Virus record (IMG/VR): IMGVR_UViG_3300043444_000140
Span: 1-64,000 of that record
Strand: one strand, 5' to 3'
DNA from: a virus
Length of the DNA: 64,000 bases
Notes under the pieces: model-generated
Databases searched by the model: none
What the model saw: only the letters and a program-made list of their open reading frames with translations
Told to the model about the DNA's origin: nothing
In this document: positions 26,588-34,862 of the stretch, in pieces
Layout of the letters: every line of letters begins with the position of its first letter
How positions within the stretch are numbered: the first letter of the stretch is position 1
Position numbers and translations under genes: made by a program

Positions 26588-26959
26588 ATGACTATGCAAG
26601 ATCAATTTGGGCAGAAGCCTATTAGTTTGAAGTGGAACGTTGTTCGTGGTGATACCGCCAAACTTCGTGTCGAATTCCTTGAGAACGACGAAGTAACATA
26701 CTTTGATATCTCTGATTGGACATTTGCTTCTTCAGCATATGATAGCAAGGGAGATGCTGTTGACGAACTTGACGTAACTATCGGTGATGGATATGTTGAC
26801 ATTATAGCAGCGTCTGACATTACAGAAAACTGGGGAGTAGGATTCTCTTCGGTAGTTGCAGAACTAGCGTTTGATCTTGAAATAACTATTGGTAATGACA
26901 TCTGGACACCAATTATTGGAACCATCGTTGTATCGGCTGATATAACTGGAGGACTCTAA
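26588..26959 (+). CDS. Beta-sandwich virion protein, RGDT family copy 1
   Basis: 123 residues. KWNVVRGDTAKLRVEF at the start is shared with 27079 (NYYRGDTLEFRIY) and 31703 (WTIVRGDTASFRVY). Such beta-sandwich proteins accompany phage fibres or baseplates. Extended -10 TGTTATAAT (26576-26581) 6 nt before ATG: leaderless. Confidence 0.6.
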   Translation: MTMQDQFGQKPISLKWNVVRGDTAKLRVEFLENDEVTYFDISDWTFASSAYDSKGDAVDELDVTIGDGYVDIIAASDITENWGVGFSSVVAELAFDLEITIGNDIWTPIIGTIVVSADITGGL

Positions 26960-27045
26960 TGGCTGTTATTAAAATATCTAGCCCAAGACCAGAATTGCCA
27001 CCAGTTATCCGTATTGGTCAAAAAATTTATAAGACAAACAAGTAA
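26959..27045 (+). CDS. Tiny basic protein
   Basis: 28 residues, MAVIKISSPRPELPPVIRIG onward; start overlaps the upstream stop (TAATG). The pair RGDT-protein plus small basic protein recurs at 31703-32286. Confidence 0.5.
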   Translation: MAVIKISSPRPELPPVIRIGQKIYKTNK

Positions 27046-27078
27046 CGTTTGTAGTGTATAATAATCTTTGGAGGAATT

Positions 27079-27459
27079 ATGGCATACCCTGGCTCATACA
27101 ACATTAACTACTATAGAGGAGATACTCTAGAGTTTAGAATTTACCCTAAAAATGCAAATGGAGAAACATTCTCTCTATCTGGATTTAGCACTGCTAAGTT
27201 TTGGATTCAGACACAAAGAGGTAACGCAGGATACGCTAGCAAGATTGAATGCCTAGCGTCAATTTCTTCAGACTATTCGTATGTGCTATGTGTTATTCCT
27301 CCAACAACAGAGGCAGGTTTGGCTCTTACAGCAGGAACCAACTATGTTTACGACGTTGAGGTATCTAAGACCGTTCCAGGATCTTACAACCTAGTGCACA
27401 CACTACTAACTGGAACCGTGTCTGTTACAGACCACGTAGCAGGATCGGTGGCTCCATAG
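27079..27459 (+). CDS. Beta-sandwich virion protein, RGDT family copy 2
   Basis: 126 residues, MAYPGSYNINYYRGDTLEFR onward. Promoter TATAAT (27057-27062) and GGAGG RBS. Related to 26588 and 31703 copies. Probably part of a fibre or baseplate complex. Confidence 0.6.
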   Translation: MAYPGSYNINYYRGDTLEFRIYPKNANGETFSLSGFSTAKFWIQTQRGNAGYASKIECLASISSDYSYVLCVIPPTTEAGLALTAGTNYVYDVEVSKTVPGSYNLVHTLLTGTVSVTDHVAGSVAP

Positions 27460-27460
27460 T

Positions 27461-28039
27461 ATGGTTGACATCGTTCTTGATTCCGATGAATTAACAGTTC
27501 TTGGTGGACCATCAACAGTATCTGTTCAGGTGGATATCGGAGCCGAAGGCGACCGTGGATCAATTTTTGTTGTCGGTACAGGTGAGCCAAACTCTCTAAC
27601 TCAGAACAACACAGTTCTTGGCGTAACAGTGCAAGCGTATGATATGTACATTAACGTTGAGAAGGGTAGTCTTTATAGCAAGATGTATCAGTATGTGCCT
27701 GGAGATGGTGGCATACTAACTTGGGATCCAGTACTAACATTGCTTCCAGGATCATATGCCGTAAATAAGAGCGTCACCTTTTCATCTGGATCAGCATCAA
27801 TCTCCGACATCGCAGTAGCAGATATTGTAGACCTAGAGTCTATTTCTGGATTGACTGCTTCAAACTTTAATGTTCAGATCTCTTTTGTTGGCACAAACTC
27901 TGTTGCATCAGCAGTTACGGTATCAAATCCATCTGGAGGATTCTTGCCAATCGCCATCAAAGCACATGAATTTGATGGAACATCGTGGACTGCTCTCAGC
28001 GGTTCAAAAACAGTACACGTTCTCATTACTGTGGTATAA
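27461..28039 (+). CDS. Fibre-like minor virion protein
   Basis: 192 residues. VQVDIGAEGDRGSIFVVGTG near the start is the collagen-remnant/GxGxP hinge typical of actinophage minor tail proteins. The second half is beta-rich and Ser/Val-rich. Begins 1 bp after the previous stop. Confidence 0.6.
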   Translation: MVDIVLDSDELTVLGGPSTVSVQVDIGAEGDRGSIFVVGTGEPNSLTQNNTVLGVTVQAYDMYINVEKGSLYSKMYQYVPGDGGILTWDPVLTLLPGSYAVNKSVTFSSGSASISDIAVADIVDLESISGLTASNFNVQISFVGTNSVASAVTVSNPSGGFLPIAIKAHEFDGTSWTALSGSKTVHVLITVV

Positions 28040-28058
28040 TCGTTTAAGGTGATTAATT

Positions 28059-28490
28059 ATGGCTGAAACTATTGGTGCACTAGTACCTACCTCAATACCG
28101 TCTCTTACGGAAAACGCAGATATACAGGCTGCTCTAAGACTGTACCACTATGGTGAAAACTTTGATCACACCAACAATGACGCAGGCGATCTTAATCCAG
28201 ACTCAGTTGCTGGACACATTAACGATCTAGATGAAAGAGTTACTGCAGTAGAGACCTCTGGTCCAGGAAGCAAGTATACTGCCGAGGCAGGTCTTCCAGC
28301 AACAATTCCAGATGGCTATATCTGGGTTGACTCAAATGCAAGCCTTGGATCTCAACCAGGTCTTGTAGCAGCCTATCAAACATCAACGCCATCAAATCCA
28401 GTTCTTGGATCTCTATGGGTAGATAGCACGGACACAAATGCACTATCGCTTAAGGTATATGATGGATCTACTTGGAAGGTGATTGTATAA
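28059..28490 (+). CDS. Fibre-associated virion protein
   Basis: 143 residues. Helical N-terminus (IQAALRLYHYGENFDHT, INDLDERVTAVETSG) followed by PDGYIWVD and GSLWVDSTD repeats seen in fibre modules. TATAAT (28035-28040) overlaps the previous stop. Confidence 0.6.
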   Translation: MAETIGALVPTSIPSLTENADIQAALRLYHYGENFDHTNNDAGDLNPDSVAGHINDLDERVTAVETSGPGSKYTAEAGLPATIPDGYIWVDSNASLGSQPGLVAAYQTSTPSNPVLGSLWVDSTDTNALSLKVYDGSTWKVIV

Positions 28491-29134
28491 TGCCACAAAC
28501 AAAGAGCAATGAGTCTAAAGTTGCATACATCTACTCAGCAGAAACTCAGACTTGGCATCCAGTAATTGGTATTGCAAGCACTCAGGCTAACTATACCTGG
28601 ACAGGAACCCACAACTTCAATGACCAGGTCGTAACATTTGAAGAGGTAGTTAGGGCACAGGCTGGTGTCAATAATTTTGATAATGAAACTGCACGTGACG
28701 TAGCCCTTTCGTCACCAGATCATGGAACAGTTGCTTTTGTTAAGACGGTAAACGGAGTTAGCAATGCAAATCAAATCCAGTATTACTCTGGCACAGCACC
28801 TTCAGGTTCGTGGGTAAACTACGCAGACGTATCTTTTGTTCCAAAGACATCAAACTATACCGTCGCCCTATCTGACTCTGGTAAGGCAATTACAGTAAAC
28901 TCTGGTTCAGCAGTAACGATTACAGTTCCTGTAAATTCATCTGTTCCATTTGCAATTGGAACAAGAATTGACGTTATTACGATTGGTAGCGGAGCAGTAG
29001 ACTTTGGAACCTCTGCTGGAGTAATTTTAAATAGCAAAAACTCGTGGAAAAAACTAAATGCCCAGTATTCTGCTGCCACCCTATTGAAGATTGACACAAA
29101 CACCTGGGTACTAATCGGTGACTTAAAGTCTTAG
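28490..29134 (+). CDS. Tail fibre protein with shared C-terminal module
   Basis: 214 residues from ATG at 28490 (TAATG coupling). The C-terminal 110 residues (SNYTVALSDSGKAITVNSG to WVLIGDLKS) match the C-terminus of the 528-residue fibre at 34863 (SYTLVLGDAGKIVEVSNSS to WVLIGDLTA), so both carry the same tip or chaperone-like domain. Confidence 0.65.
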   Translation: MPQTKSNESKVAYIYSAETQTWHPVIGIASTQANYTWTGTHNFNDQVVTFEEVVRAQAGVNNFDNETARDVALSSPDHGTVAFVKTVNGVSNANQIQYYSGTAPSGSWVNYADVSFVPKTSNYTVALSDSGKAITVNSGSAVTITVPVNSSVPFAIGTRIDVITIGSGAVDFGTSAGVILNSKNSWKKLNAQYSAATLLKIDTNTWVLIGDLKS

Positions 29135-29147
29135 GAGGGATGTAACG

Positions 29148-29729
29148 TTGGGTCTTGTAGGATATTTCGCTTCATCTTCTTCTAGAGTTATCGTTCCAAG
29201 CGTTCTTGGGCAGTCTGCCAGTTCTGCAAGTTCTATTCTGACCGCTGCAGGATTAACACCGCTTAGTGGAGGCTCTACATCTACAAATGCAACCTCTGGT
29301 AATGATGGCACAGTAGCGTCACAATCAATTTCCTCTGGCTCAGACGCTGAACGTGGCACTAACGTTTCATACGTTCTATATTCTTACACAGCACCATGTG
29401 TGCCTAACTGGCAAGTAACAAACACTACATCATCTTGCAGTAATTGCCAAACAACGTACTATGATACCTATACAGACGTAAATGGATGTGGACAGCAGCC
29501 ATACACATCTCCTAGATCTGGTGGATCTTGCGATTCTGGAACTACATCAACTCAAATTCAGGATTACGTAGAACTAGTTGGACAAAGTATGAATTCTTGT
29601 ACGTACTGGGGATACAGAAGAACTATTGTTACCAACATCTGCACCAACACAGTGGTTTCGGACACAACTGTACGTCGCCCAGAAGGAGACTACACTCAGA
29701 CTGGCACTGGCGGAACATGTGCCAACTAA
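29148..29729 (+). CDS. PASTA-domain, cysteine-rich virion protein
   Basis: 193 residues from TTG at 29148 (AGGAGGG 9 nt upstream). Residues about 14-77 form a PASTA unit: VIVPSVLGQSASSASSILTA, AGLTP, then GTVASQSISSGSDAERGTNV. PASTA domains bind muropeptides in Gram-positive kinases and PBPs. The remainder holds about 10 cysteines (CSNCQTTYYD, NGCGQQ, GGSCDS, NSCTYWG, NICTN, GGTCAN). Probably a wall-binding virion protein. Confidence 0.7.
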   Translation: MGLVGYFASSSSRVIVPSVLGQSASSASSILTAAGLTPLSGGSTSTNATSGNDGTVASQSISSGSDAERGTNVSYVLYSYTAPCVPNWQVTNTTSSCSNCQTTYYDTYTDVNGCGQQPYTSPRSGGSCDSGTTSTQIQDYVELVGQSMNSCTYWGYRRTIVTNICTNTVVSDTTVRRPEGDYTQTGTGGTCAN

Positions 29730-29744
29730 TGATATAATTAATTT

Positions 29745-30056
29745 ATGAAAGACAAAGAAACCGCTAAGGTCAAGATAACAGTACTGGTTGGCGAAGAACT
29801 AGTCGGTGCCCACTACATATACGATGAAAACTACGATCTATATAAAGACCTAATTTCTGCAATAAAACGTGAAAACGTAGATAGCATCAGACTTATAGAC
29901 AATCCAAATGATAACTCTGGAAGACTAAAATATAAAACTTTTGGCTTTTTTGAGGGTACAGAACTGGTCGCCACACAAAGCCTTCTATACCCAAACCTTG
30001 AGGGTATGATTGCTGCATACCAGTCAGATCCAACCTTTATAATAGAAGAGTTCTAG
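29745..30056 (+). CDS. Hypothetical protein, leaderless
   Basis: 103 residues, MKDKETAKVKITVLVGEELV onward. TGATATAAT (29733-29738) 6 nt before the ATG. Followed after 1 bp by the zinc protein at 30058. Unknown function. Confidence 0.6.
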   Translation: MKDKETAKVKITVLVGEELVGAHYIYDENYDLYKDLISAIKRENVDSIRLIDNPNDNSGRLKYKTFGFFEGTELVATQSLLYPNLEGMIAAYQSDPTFIIEEF

Positions 30057-30057
30057 A

Positions 30058-30303
30058 ATGAGCGAAGATAAAGAACTTACACCATGGCAAAAGTATAAGC
30101 AAAATCTTGGAGAAACTAGACCGTGGGATTTGCTAAACCCAAATACTGAATATGTATCAGACAAAGAGGCATCAAGAAGATATGCAATTTGCAGAGAATG
30201 TCCATTCTTCATATCAATTACAACTCAGTGCAAAAAGTGTGGCTGCCTAATGATAGGTAAAACTAGGATTGCAAAAGCGGAATGCCCAGAACATAAGTGG
30301 TAA
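30058..30303 (+). CDS. Small zinc-binding phage protein, paralogue 2
   Basis: 81 residues: TRPWDLLNPNTEYVSDKEA, AICRECPFF, QCKKCGCLMIGKT and CPEHKW. Same family as 25018-25227 and 39487-39774, here with an N-terminal extension. Confidence 0.65.
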   Translation: MSEDKELTPWQKYKQNLGETRPWDLLNPNTEYVSDKEASRRYAICRECPFFISITTQCKKCGCLMIGKTRIAKAECPEHKW

Positions 30304-30339
30304 AAGAAAACCCCCAGAATTAACTGGGGGCTTCTTTTT
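30304..30339. terminator. Bidirectional terminator
   Basis: AAAAGAAAACCCCCAG, AATTAA, CTGGGGGCTTCTTTTT between convergent genes 30058-30303 and 30342-30920. Confidence 0.85.
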
Positions 30340-30341
30340 AT

Positions 30342-30920
30342 TTACAGTGTATCTATTAGACTTCTATAACTAATCTTAGAATAGTTACCGCCAAATTGTT
30401 TTACCGATTCGATTCTAGTTACCTCGCCTTTTCTGGGAGCATGAATCATTTCACCATTACCGATATAGATACCAACGTGGTACGCCTGCTTTGAGCCAAT
30501 ATATTTAAATACGACTAGGTCTCCAGGCTTTGGGTTTTTTGTTTTTGTTCCAGCATCATCCTGCACAGATGCACGATGCTCTAGAGATATATCTAGTTGT
30601 TCATAGAACCACATTGTAAGTCCAGAACAGTCCCATCCAGCAGGGGTGTTGCCAGAAAAGACATACCAGGTTTTTCCAACGGTATTCTTCAGTTTGTTAA
30701 CAACTGAAACTACCCTAACCCCATTATCAAGCAATGCCTCATTTCTAAGATATTCCTTGCTCATAAGAGTGGCAGTTGCCTTATACTCAAAAATTGAATT
30801 CAGGCTGTGATCTGTTGAAACACTTTGTTTTATTTCTTTAGTTGTAGTAGCACCTGCAGGTGAAGAGCAGGTTGTTAATACTAGGACTGAGAGCCCTATT
30901 GCAGCAATTTTAAGATTCAT
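30342..30920 (-). CDS. NlpC/P60 peptidoglycan endopeptidase, secreted
   Basis: 192 residues. N-terminal export signal (MNLKIAAIGLSVLVLTTC; a lipobox-like LTTC at Cys18) then an NlpC/P60 domain with catalytic Cys98 (GWDCSGLT), His148 (YHVGIYIG) and His160 (MIHAPRKG). It cuts peptide bonds in cell-wall stem peptides. It lies alone on the minus strand in a plus-strand virion region and has an elaborate leader (30921-31114). Probably an endolysin partner of the lysozyme-like protein at 2272, or a wall hydrolase for entry. Confidence 0.85.
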   Translation of the reverse strand: MNLKIAAIGLSVLVLTTCSSPAGATTTKEIKQSVSTDHSLNSIFEYKATATLMSKEYLRNEALLDNGVRVVSVVNKLKNTVGKTWYVFSGNTPAGWDCSGLTMWFYEQLDISLEHRASVQDDAGTKTKNPKPGDLVVFKYIGSKQAYHVGIYIGNGEMIHAPRKGEVTRIESVKQFGGNYSKISYRSLIDTL

Positions 30921-31114
30921 TTTGCTACCTCCTTTTTATTCTTTTCGTAGTTACGGTCCTGTCACGACCTTGGCGACAATATTTTTATTAGTGCGATAGC
31001 AAAAAATATTGGTCTTGGATTGTCACGATTGTCACTTTGTTGTTACGCTGTTTCATCATATTCCTCCTTAACGGAAAGACTTCCTTGTTGAAGGGAAGTC
31101 GTCCTATAATTATA
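30921..31114 (-). promoter_or_regulatory. Structured leader of the NlpC/P60 gene
   Basis: Extended -10 TGATATAAT (31109-31114). Then a stem GACTTCC/GGAAGTC (31078-31100), AAGGAGG plus a 22-codon frame (30988-31056), an inverted repeat CAATATTTTT/AAAAATATTG with loop, and a second AAGGAGG before the NlpC/P60 ATG. The layout suggests translation- or attenuation-based timing. Confidence 0.5.
30988..31056 (-). CDS. Upstream reading frame in the NlpC/P60 leader
   Basis: 22 residues: MKQRNNKVTIVTIQD, QYFLLSH. AAGGAGG 6 nt before ATG (an adjacent ATG at 31059 is closer). Its stop falls in the loop side of the following inverted repeat, so its translation would affect folding. May be regulatory rather than a functional peptide. 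Confidence 0.4.
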   Translation of the reverse strand: MKQRNNKVTIVTIQDQYFLLSH

Positions 31115-31166
31115 TCAGTATTTGCTACTGAATACTAATAGAATAATTCGTGATATAATTAACCTT

Positions 31167-31679
31167 ATGGCAACAGGAGAATCCCTCAATTTAGAACTAC
31201 CGTATCCGTTAGAGTCGGACCCAGTAAACGTACACGGAGACATTAAGACACTGGTAGACCGACTAGATATCGTCCTTCCATCGGCATCATACGTTGAAAT
31301 TCCTGTAATAAACAAGAGTGGATCATCTATTAGTGCAGGAACGCCAATTTACGTAACAGGGCACGACTCAACAAACGTTGAGGTAGACTTTTTCACTCCA
31401 GATATTACAAGTCCAATCCTAGGTCTAATGAAGGCAGCCACAGCAAACGATGCTGTTGGAGTTGCAGTTATTACTGGAATTCTTTCTGGAGTAAATACAT
31501 CTTCATACTCAGAGGGAGCAACATTGTATGTTGGAGAAAATGGCGGTCTGGTCTCCACCGTGCCAACTGGCGGTAGCCCAGCCGTAGGAATTGTGGCATA
31601 CGCAGATGCTACCAATGGAATTATTATTATTGGAGCAAAGGGAAACCCAACCTGGGGCTCTTTGAAGTCTGGTCTTTAA
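31167..31679 (+). CDS. Virion protein with domain shared with the 685 fibre
   Basis: 170 residues, MATGESLNLELPYPLESDPV onward. GTPIYVTG, PILGLMKAATANDAVG, GILSGVNTSS and GATLYVGENGGL match the minus-strand fibre at 685-1329. TGATATAAT (31154-31159) 7 nt before ATG: leaderless. Confidence 0.6.
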   Translation: MATGESLNLELPYPLESDPVNVHGDIKTLVDRLDIVLPSASYVEIPVINKSGSSISAGTPIYVTGHDSTNVEVDFFTPDITSPILGLMKAATANDAVGVAVITGILSGVNTSSYSEGATLYVGENGGLVSTVPTGGSPAVGIVAYADATNGIIIIGAKGNPTWGSLKSGL

Positions 31680-31702
31680 TCAATCGGTGGTATAATTTTA
31701 AT

Positions 31703-32059
31703 ATGGCTAGATCAAATGTATACGAGATGGGAAGCGTCCCTCCACAAATTATTTGGACCATTGTTCGTGGCGACACTGCATCATTTCGTGTCTACGTAAC
31801 AGATGACGCAAAACTCCCACTGCTCCTAGAAGAGTGGACTATAAAGGCTGACATTAAGCGTTCTGGCACATTGGTTGTATCCCTATCACCAGAACAAAAA
31901 GAAACAGACGGAGAAGGAGAGTTTACGGTTTCGCTGCTAGACTCGGAATCTGAACTGCTTGAGACTGGAGACATATTTGACATTCAGTTGTCAAACGACT
32001 CATATGTCTGGACAGTTGCCCAGGGATCCATGAAGGTAATTGAGGACGTGACCGACTAA
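31703..32059 (+). CDS. Beta-sandwich virion protein, RGDT family copy 3
   Basis: 118 residues with WTIVRGDTASFRVYVTDDAK. TGGTATAAT (31691-31696) 6 nt before ATG: leaderless. Paired with a small basic protein by TAATG like copy 1. Confidence 0.6.
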   Translation: MARSNVYEMGSVPPQIIWTIVRGDTASFRVYVTDDAKLPLLLEEWTIKADIKRSGTLVVSLSPEQKETDGEGEFTVSLLDSESELLETGDIFDIQLSNDSYVWTVAQGSMKVIEDVTD

Positions 32060-32286
32060 TGATTAGGACTACTCTAACTAGAACAGAGTATCCAATTTTA
32101 AAAAGGTTGTCACAGTCTGAATATCCAAGAAAAGTAAAAATTTCTCAAAAGTCTATTAAAGTAAAAATCAACAATGATCTGCCATTTCGTGTTAAATTTT
32201 TGCCAGGCATTGTGACTGGATCAAGCCCAACAAATCCAGCACCAATTGGTATCGCTATCGTTGGTGTGAATAATTATATTCTTTAA
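32059..32286 (+). CDS. Small basic protein
   Basis: 75 residues, MIRTTLTRTEYPILKRLSQS onward, very basic first half, then LPFRVKFLPGIVTGSSPTNP. TAATG overlap with the RGDT gene. Counterpart of 26959-27045. Confidence 0.55.
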   Translation: MIRTTLTRTEYPILKRLSQSEYPRKVKISQKSIKVKINNDLPFRVKFLPGIVTGSSPTNPAPIGIAIVGVNNYIL

Positions 32287-32306
32287 TAACTGATATAATA
32301 GTTTAT

Positions 32307-32744
32307 ATGGCACGAGCAACCCTAGCACATGTGAAATCAAAGTTTGAATCTGGAGACAGACCTACTCAGGCTGACTATCTAGATCTCATTGATACCCTTG
32401 TGCAACAGGCTACAGACTTGGGTTCTTCTGGAAACAATGAGAGTTCTGTTAGTGGAATTGAAAATCCAACTACAGTAGACTCCTATGACTGCACTACCTG
32501 GCGTTTTGTCAAGTACATGGTCACAATTTCTAAAACATCCACAAGCCAGTTCTACGCCACAGAGATTTCTATACTTTTTGACGGCACAAACATTAACGTC
32601 ACAGAGTACGGAACAATGGACAACGATGGGAATATGGGAACCATTAGCGTCTCTAGATCAGGAGATACAGTATCACTTATTGTAACTCCTGGAGCAATAA
32701 AGCCAGTTACCGTTCGATTCGCTCGTATGGGACTTAAGGCATAA
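32307..32744 (+). CDS. Fibre-associated protein
   Basis: 145 residues. Helical start (MARATLAHVKSKFESGDRPT) followed by a beta domain (KYMVTISKTSTSQFYATEIS, VTEYGTMDN) that resembles the C-terminal domain of the next fibre (VSEIMVTLDSSDNVAITEFG). TGATATAAT 7 nt before ATG: leaderless. Confidence 0.6.
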   Translation: MARATLAHVKSKFESGDRPTQADYLDLIDTLVQQATDLGSSGNNESSVSGIENPTTVDSYDCTTWRFVKYMVTISKTSTSQFYATEISILFDGTNINVTEYGTMDNDGNMGTISVSRSGDTVSLIVTPGAIKPVTVRFARMGLKA

Positions 32745-32758
32745 TCTAAGGAGATAAA

Positions 32759-34468
32759 ATGGCAACAGTAAACAAAGACTTTAGAATTAAAGCAGGTCTT
32801 GTTGTTGAGGGAGCAAATGCTACCGTTAATGGCGAAGACATCATTACCACAGGAAGTTCGACAGACGACCTACAAGAGGGCAGTACTAATCTGTACTTTA
32901 CCGCTCAAAGAGCAGCAGACGCAGTAGCAGATGAAATCAGTTCGGCAGTATCTACAGCGGTAGATGCACTAACTACAGATGTTATTGAAGAAGGAACAAC
33001 AAACCTTTACTTTACTAATGAACGTGCTCAGGACGCTATCGGGACCGCAATTACAAATGGAACTCAGTCTGGTATTACAGTAACCTATGATGACACAGAT
33101 GGTGAAATTGCCTTCACAGTTGCTGACCAGTGGACAGGTAAAACAACCGATGACCTATCCGAGGGTGCAACAAACCTCTACTTCACCAACCAGAGAGCAC
33201 TTGACGCAACTGCCTCTGCTTACGACGTAGCAGGTGCAGCATCTACAGCCCAGGCTGCAGCAGAAAGTTATGCAGACGGCGTAGCAACTAGTGCAGAAAA
33301 CGCTGCAAAGTTGTATGCTGACGGTCTTGCAGTTAACTACGATCCTGCAGGTTCTGCAGATGCAGCAGAGGCTGCAGCAAATACCTATGCAGACGGAGTT
33401 GCTCTTACAGCAGAAAACAATGCAAAGGGTTATGCAGATACAGTTGCTCTCACGGCAGAGCAGAGTGCTAAGTCATATGCAGACTCTCTTGCAACTAACT
33501 ATGATCCAGCAGGATCTGCCCAGACAGCAGAAACAAACGCTGCATCTTATACAGACACAGCAATTGCAAACCTAGTTGACGGTGCACCAGCACTACTTGA
33601 CACCCTTAACGAACTTGCTGCAGCAATTAACGATGACGCATCATTCGCATCAACAATTGCTACATCAATTGGCGAAAAGGTTTCTAAGTCTGGCGATACC
33701 ATGACTGGAGAACTTGTTCTTGCAGCAGACCCAACACAGGCTCTTGCAGCAGCAACCAAGCAGTATGCAGACTCTGTAGCATCAGATGCATACAATGACG
33801 CAATTGCAACTGCAGATGGAACTGCCCAGACCTACGCAAACACTGCAGAGAATAATGCAAAGTCTTACGCAGACACTAACTTTGTTAACGTTGCAGATCT
33901 GCCTGGACAGTTGGATGACTATGTTCCACTAACAGACAAGGGCACAGCAAACGGTGTAGCAACACTAGACAGCAATGGCTTCGTTCCATCTTCACAGTTG
34001 AACATTGACGTATCTGGAGACATCTCTACAGCAATCAACGCACTTACAACATCGGATATTGAAGAGGGAACAAACCTATACTTCACTGACGAACGTGCAA
34101 TTGATGCGGTATCAGCAGCAGATATCTATCCAAATGCAGTTATTGTTAACAACGTATCTAAGACTGTTGCAAACACCCAGTCTGTATCTACCGCTTCTAC
34201 CGTCTCTGGAATCACCTGGGCAAAGGCAGACTACAAGTCTGCAAAGTTGGTAGTAAAGGCAGCAACTGCAACACATTCACAGGTATCTGAGATTATGGTT
34301 ACCCTAGACTCTTCGGACAACGTAGCGATTACCGAATTTGGTATTGTTTACACCGACACAGAGTTGGCTACCGTTACCGCAGATGTTTCTGGTACTGATG
34401 TTCGTGTTCGTGTAACAACTCTAAACGCATCAACAACTGTAACTGTAGTTGGAACACTATTGATCTAA
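32759..34468 (+). CDS. Tail fibre with repeats
   Basis: 569 residues. N-terminus MATVNKDFRIKAGLVVEGAN is shared with 34547. Then repeated STNLYFTAQRA / TTNLYFTNERA / ATNLYFTNQRA units, Ala-rich coiled-coil repeats (SYADGVATSAENAAKLYADG and variants, residues about 155-260), a GDTMTGELVLAADPT hinge, and a beta tip domain shared with 32307. Typical trimeric fibre architecture. Ends before a terminator. Confidence 0.8.
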   Translation: MATVNKDFRIKAGLVVEGANATVNGEDIITTGSSTDDLQEGSTNLYFTAQRAADAVADEISSAVSTAVDALTTDVIEEGTTNLYFTNERAQDAIGTAITNGTQSGITVTYDDTDGEIAFTVADQWTGKTTDDLSEGATNLYFTNQRALDATASAYDVAGAASTAQAAAESYADGVATSAENAAKLYADGLAVNYDPAGSADAAEAAANTYADGVALTAENNAKGYADTVALTAEQSAKSYADSLATNYDPAGSAQTAETNAASYTDTAIANLVDGAPALLDTLNELAAAINDDASFASTIATSIGEKVSKSGDTMTGELVLAADPTQALAAATKQYADSVASDAYNDAIATADGTAQTYANTAENNAKSYADTNFVNVADLPGQLDDYVPLTDKGTANGVATLDSNGFVPSSQLNIDVSGDISTAINALTTSDIEEGTNLYFTDERAIDAVSAADIYPNAVIVNNVSKTVANTQSVSTASTVSGITWAKADYKSAKLVVKAATATHSQVSEIMVTLDSSDNVAITEFGIVYTDTELATVTADVSGTDVRVRVTTLNASTTVTVVGTLLI

Positions 34469-34480
34469 AACACCACGAGA

Positions 34481-34513
34481 ATACCCCCCATGAAATACTG
34501 GGGGGTATTTTTA
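34481..34513 (+). terminator. Intrinsic terminator
   Basis: ATACCCCCCA-n8-TGGGGGGTAT followed by TTTTT. Confidence 0.85.
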
Positions 34514-34546
34514 ATTAATGGTATAATTAGAACTTAGGAGAGCATT

Positions 34547-34804
34547 TTGACGACATCAAACAAAGACTTTAAGGTTAAAAATGGCATTGCCGTAGCAGGT
34601 AGTGGTACTTTTGGCGGACCAGTAGTCGTTGGATCTCCTACAGAACTAAACCATGCAGTTACATTAGAATATCTAGACGGATTACTGGCATCGCTAAACA
34701 TCACAAACGTAGATGGTGGAAACGTAGAAGGCGTTTCGGTGATTGACGGTGGAGACCCAGACACAACAGTTTGGGCTAGCACTCTAGACGGCGGTAATGT
34801 TTAA
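34547..34804 (+). CDS. Short fibre-base protein (TTG start)
   Basis: 85 residues from TTG at 34547 (AGGAG 6 nt upstream). SNKDFKVKNGIAVAGSGTFG parallels the N-terminus of the 569-residue fibre, but the shaft is missing; it could be a truncated fibre or an adaptor sharing the attachment domain. Promoter TGGTATAAT (34522-34527). Confidence 0.55.
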   Translation: MTTSNKDFKVKNGIAVAGSGTFGGPVVVGSPTELNHAVTLEYLDGLLASLNITNVDGGNVEGVSVIDGGDPDTTVWASTLDGGNV

Positions 34805-34862
34805 TAATTATGTTATAATTAATTTGTACGCATGGGTAGACCCCACTAGGAGATTTTAAAAT

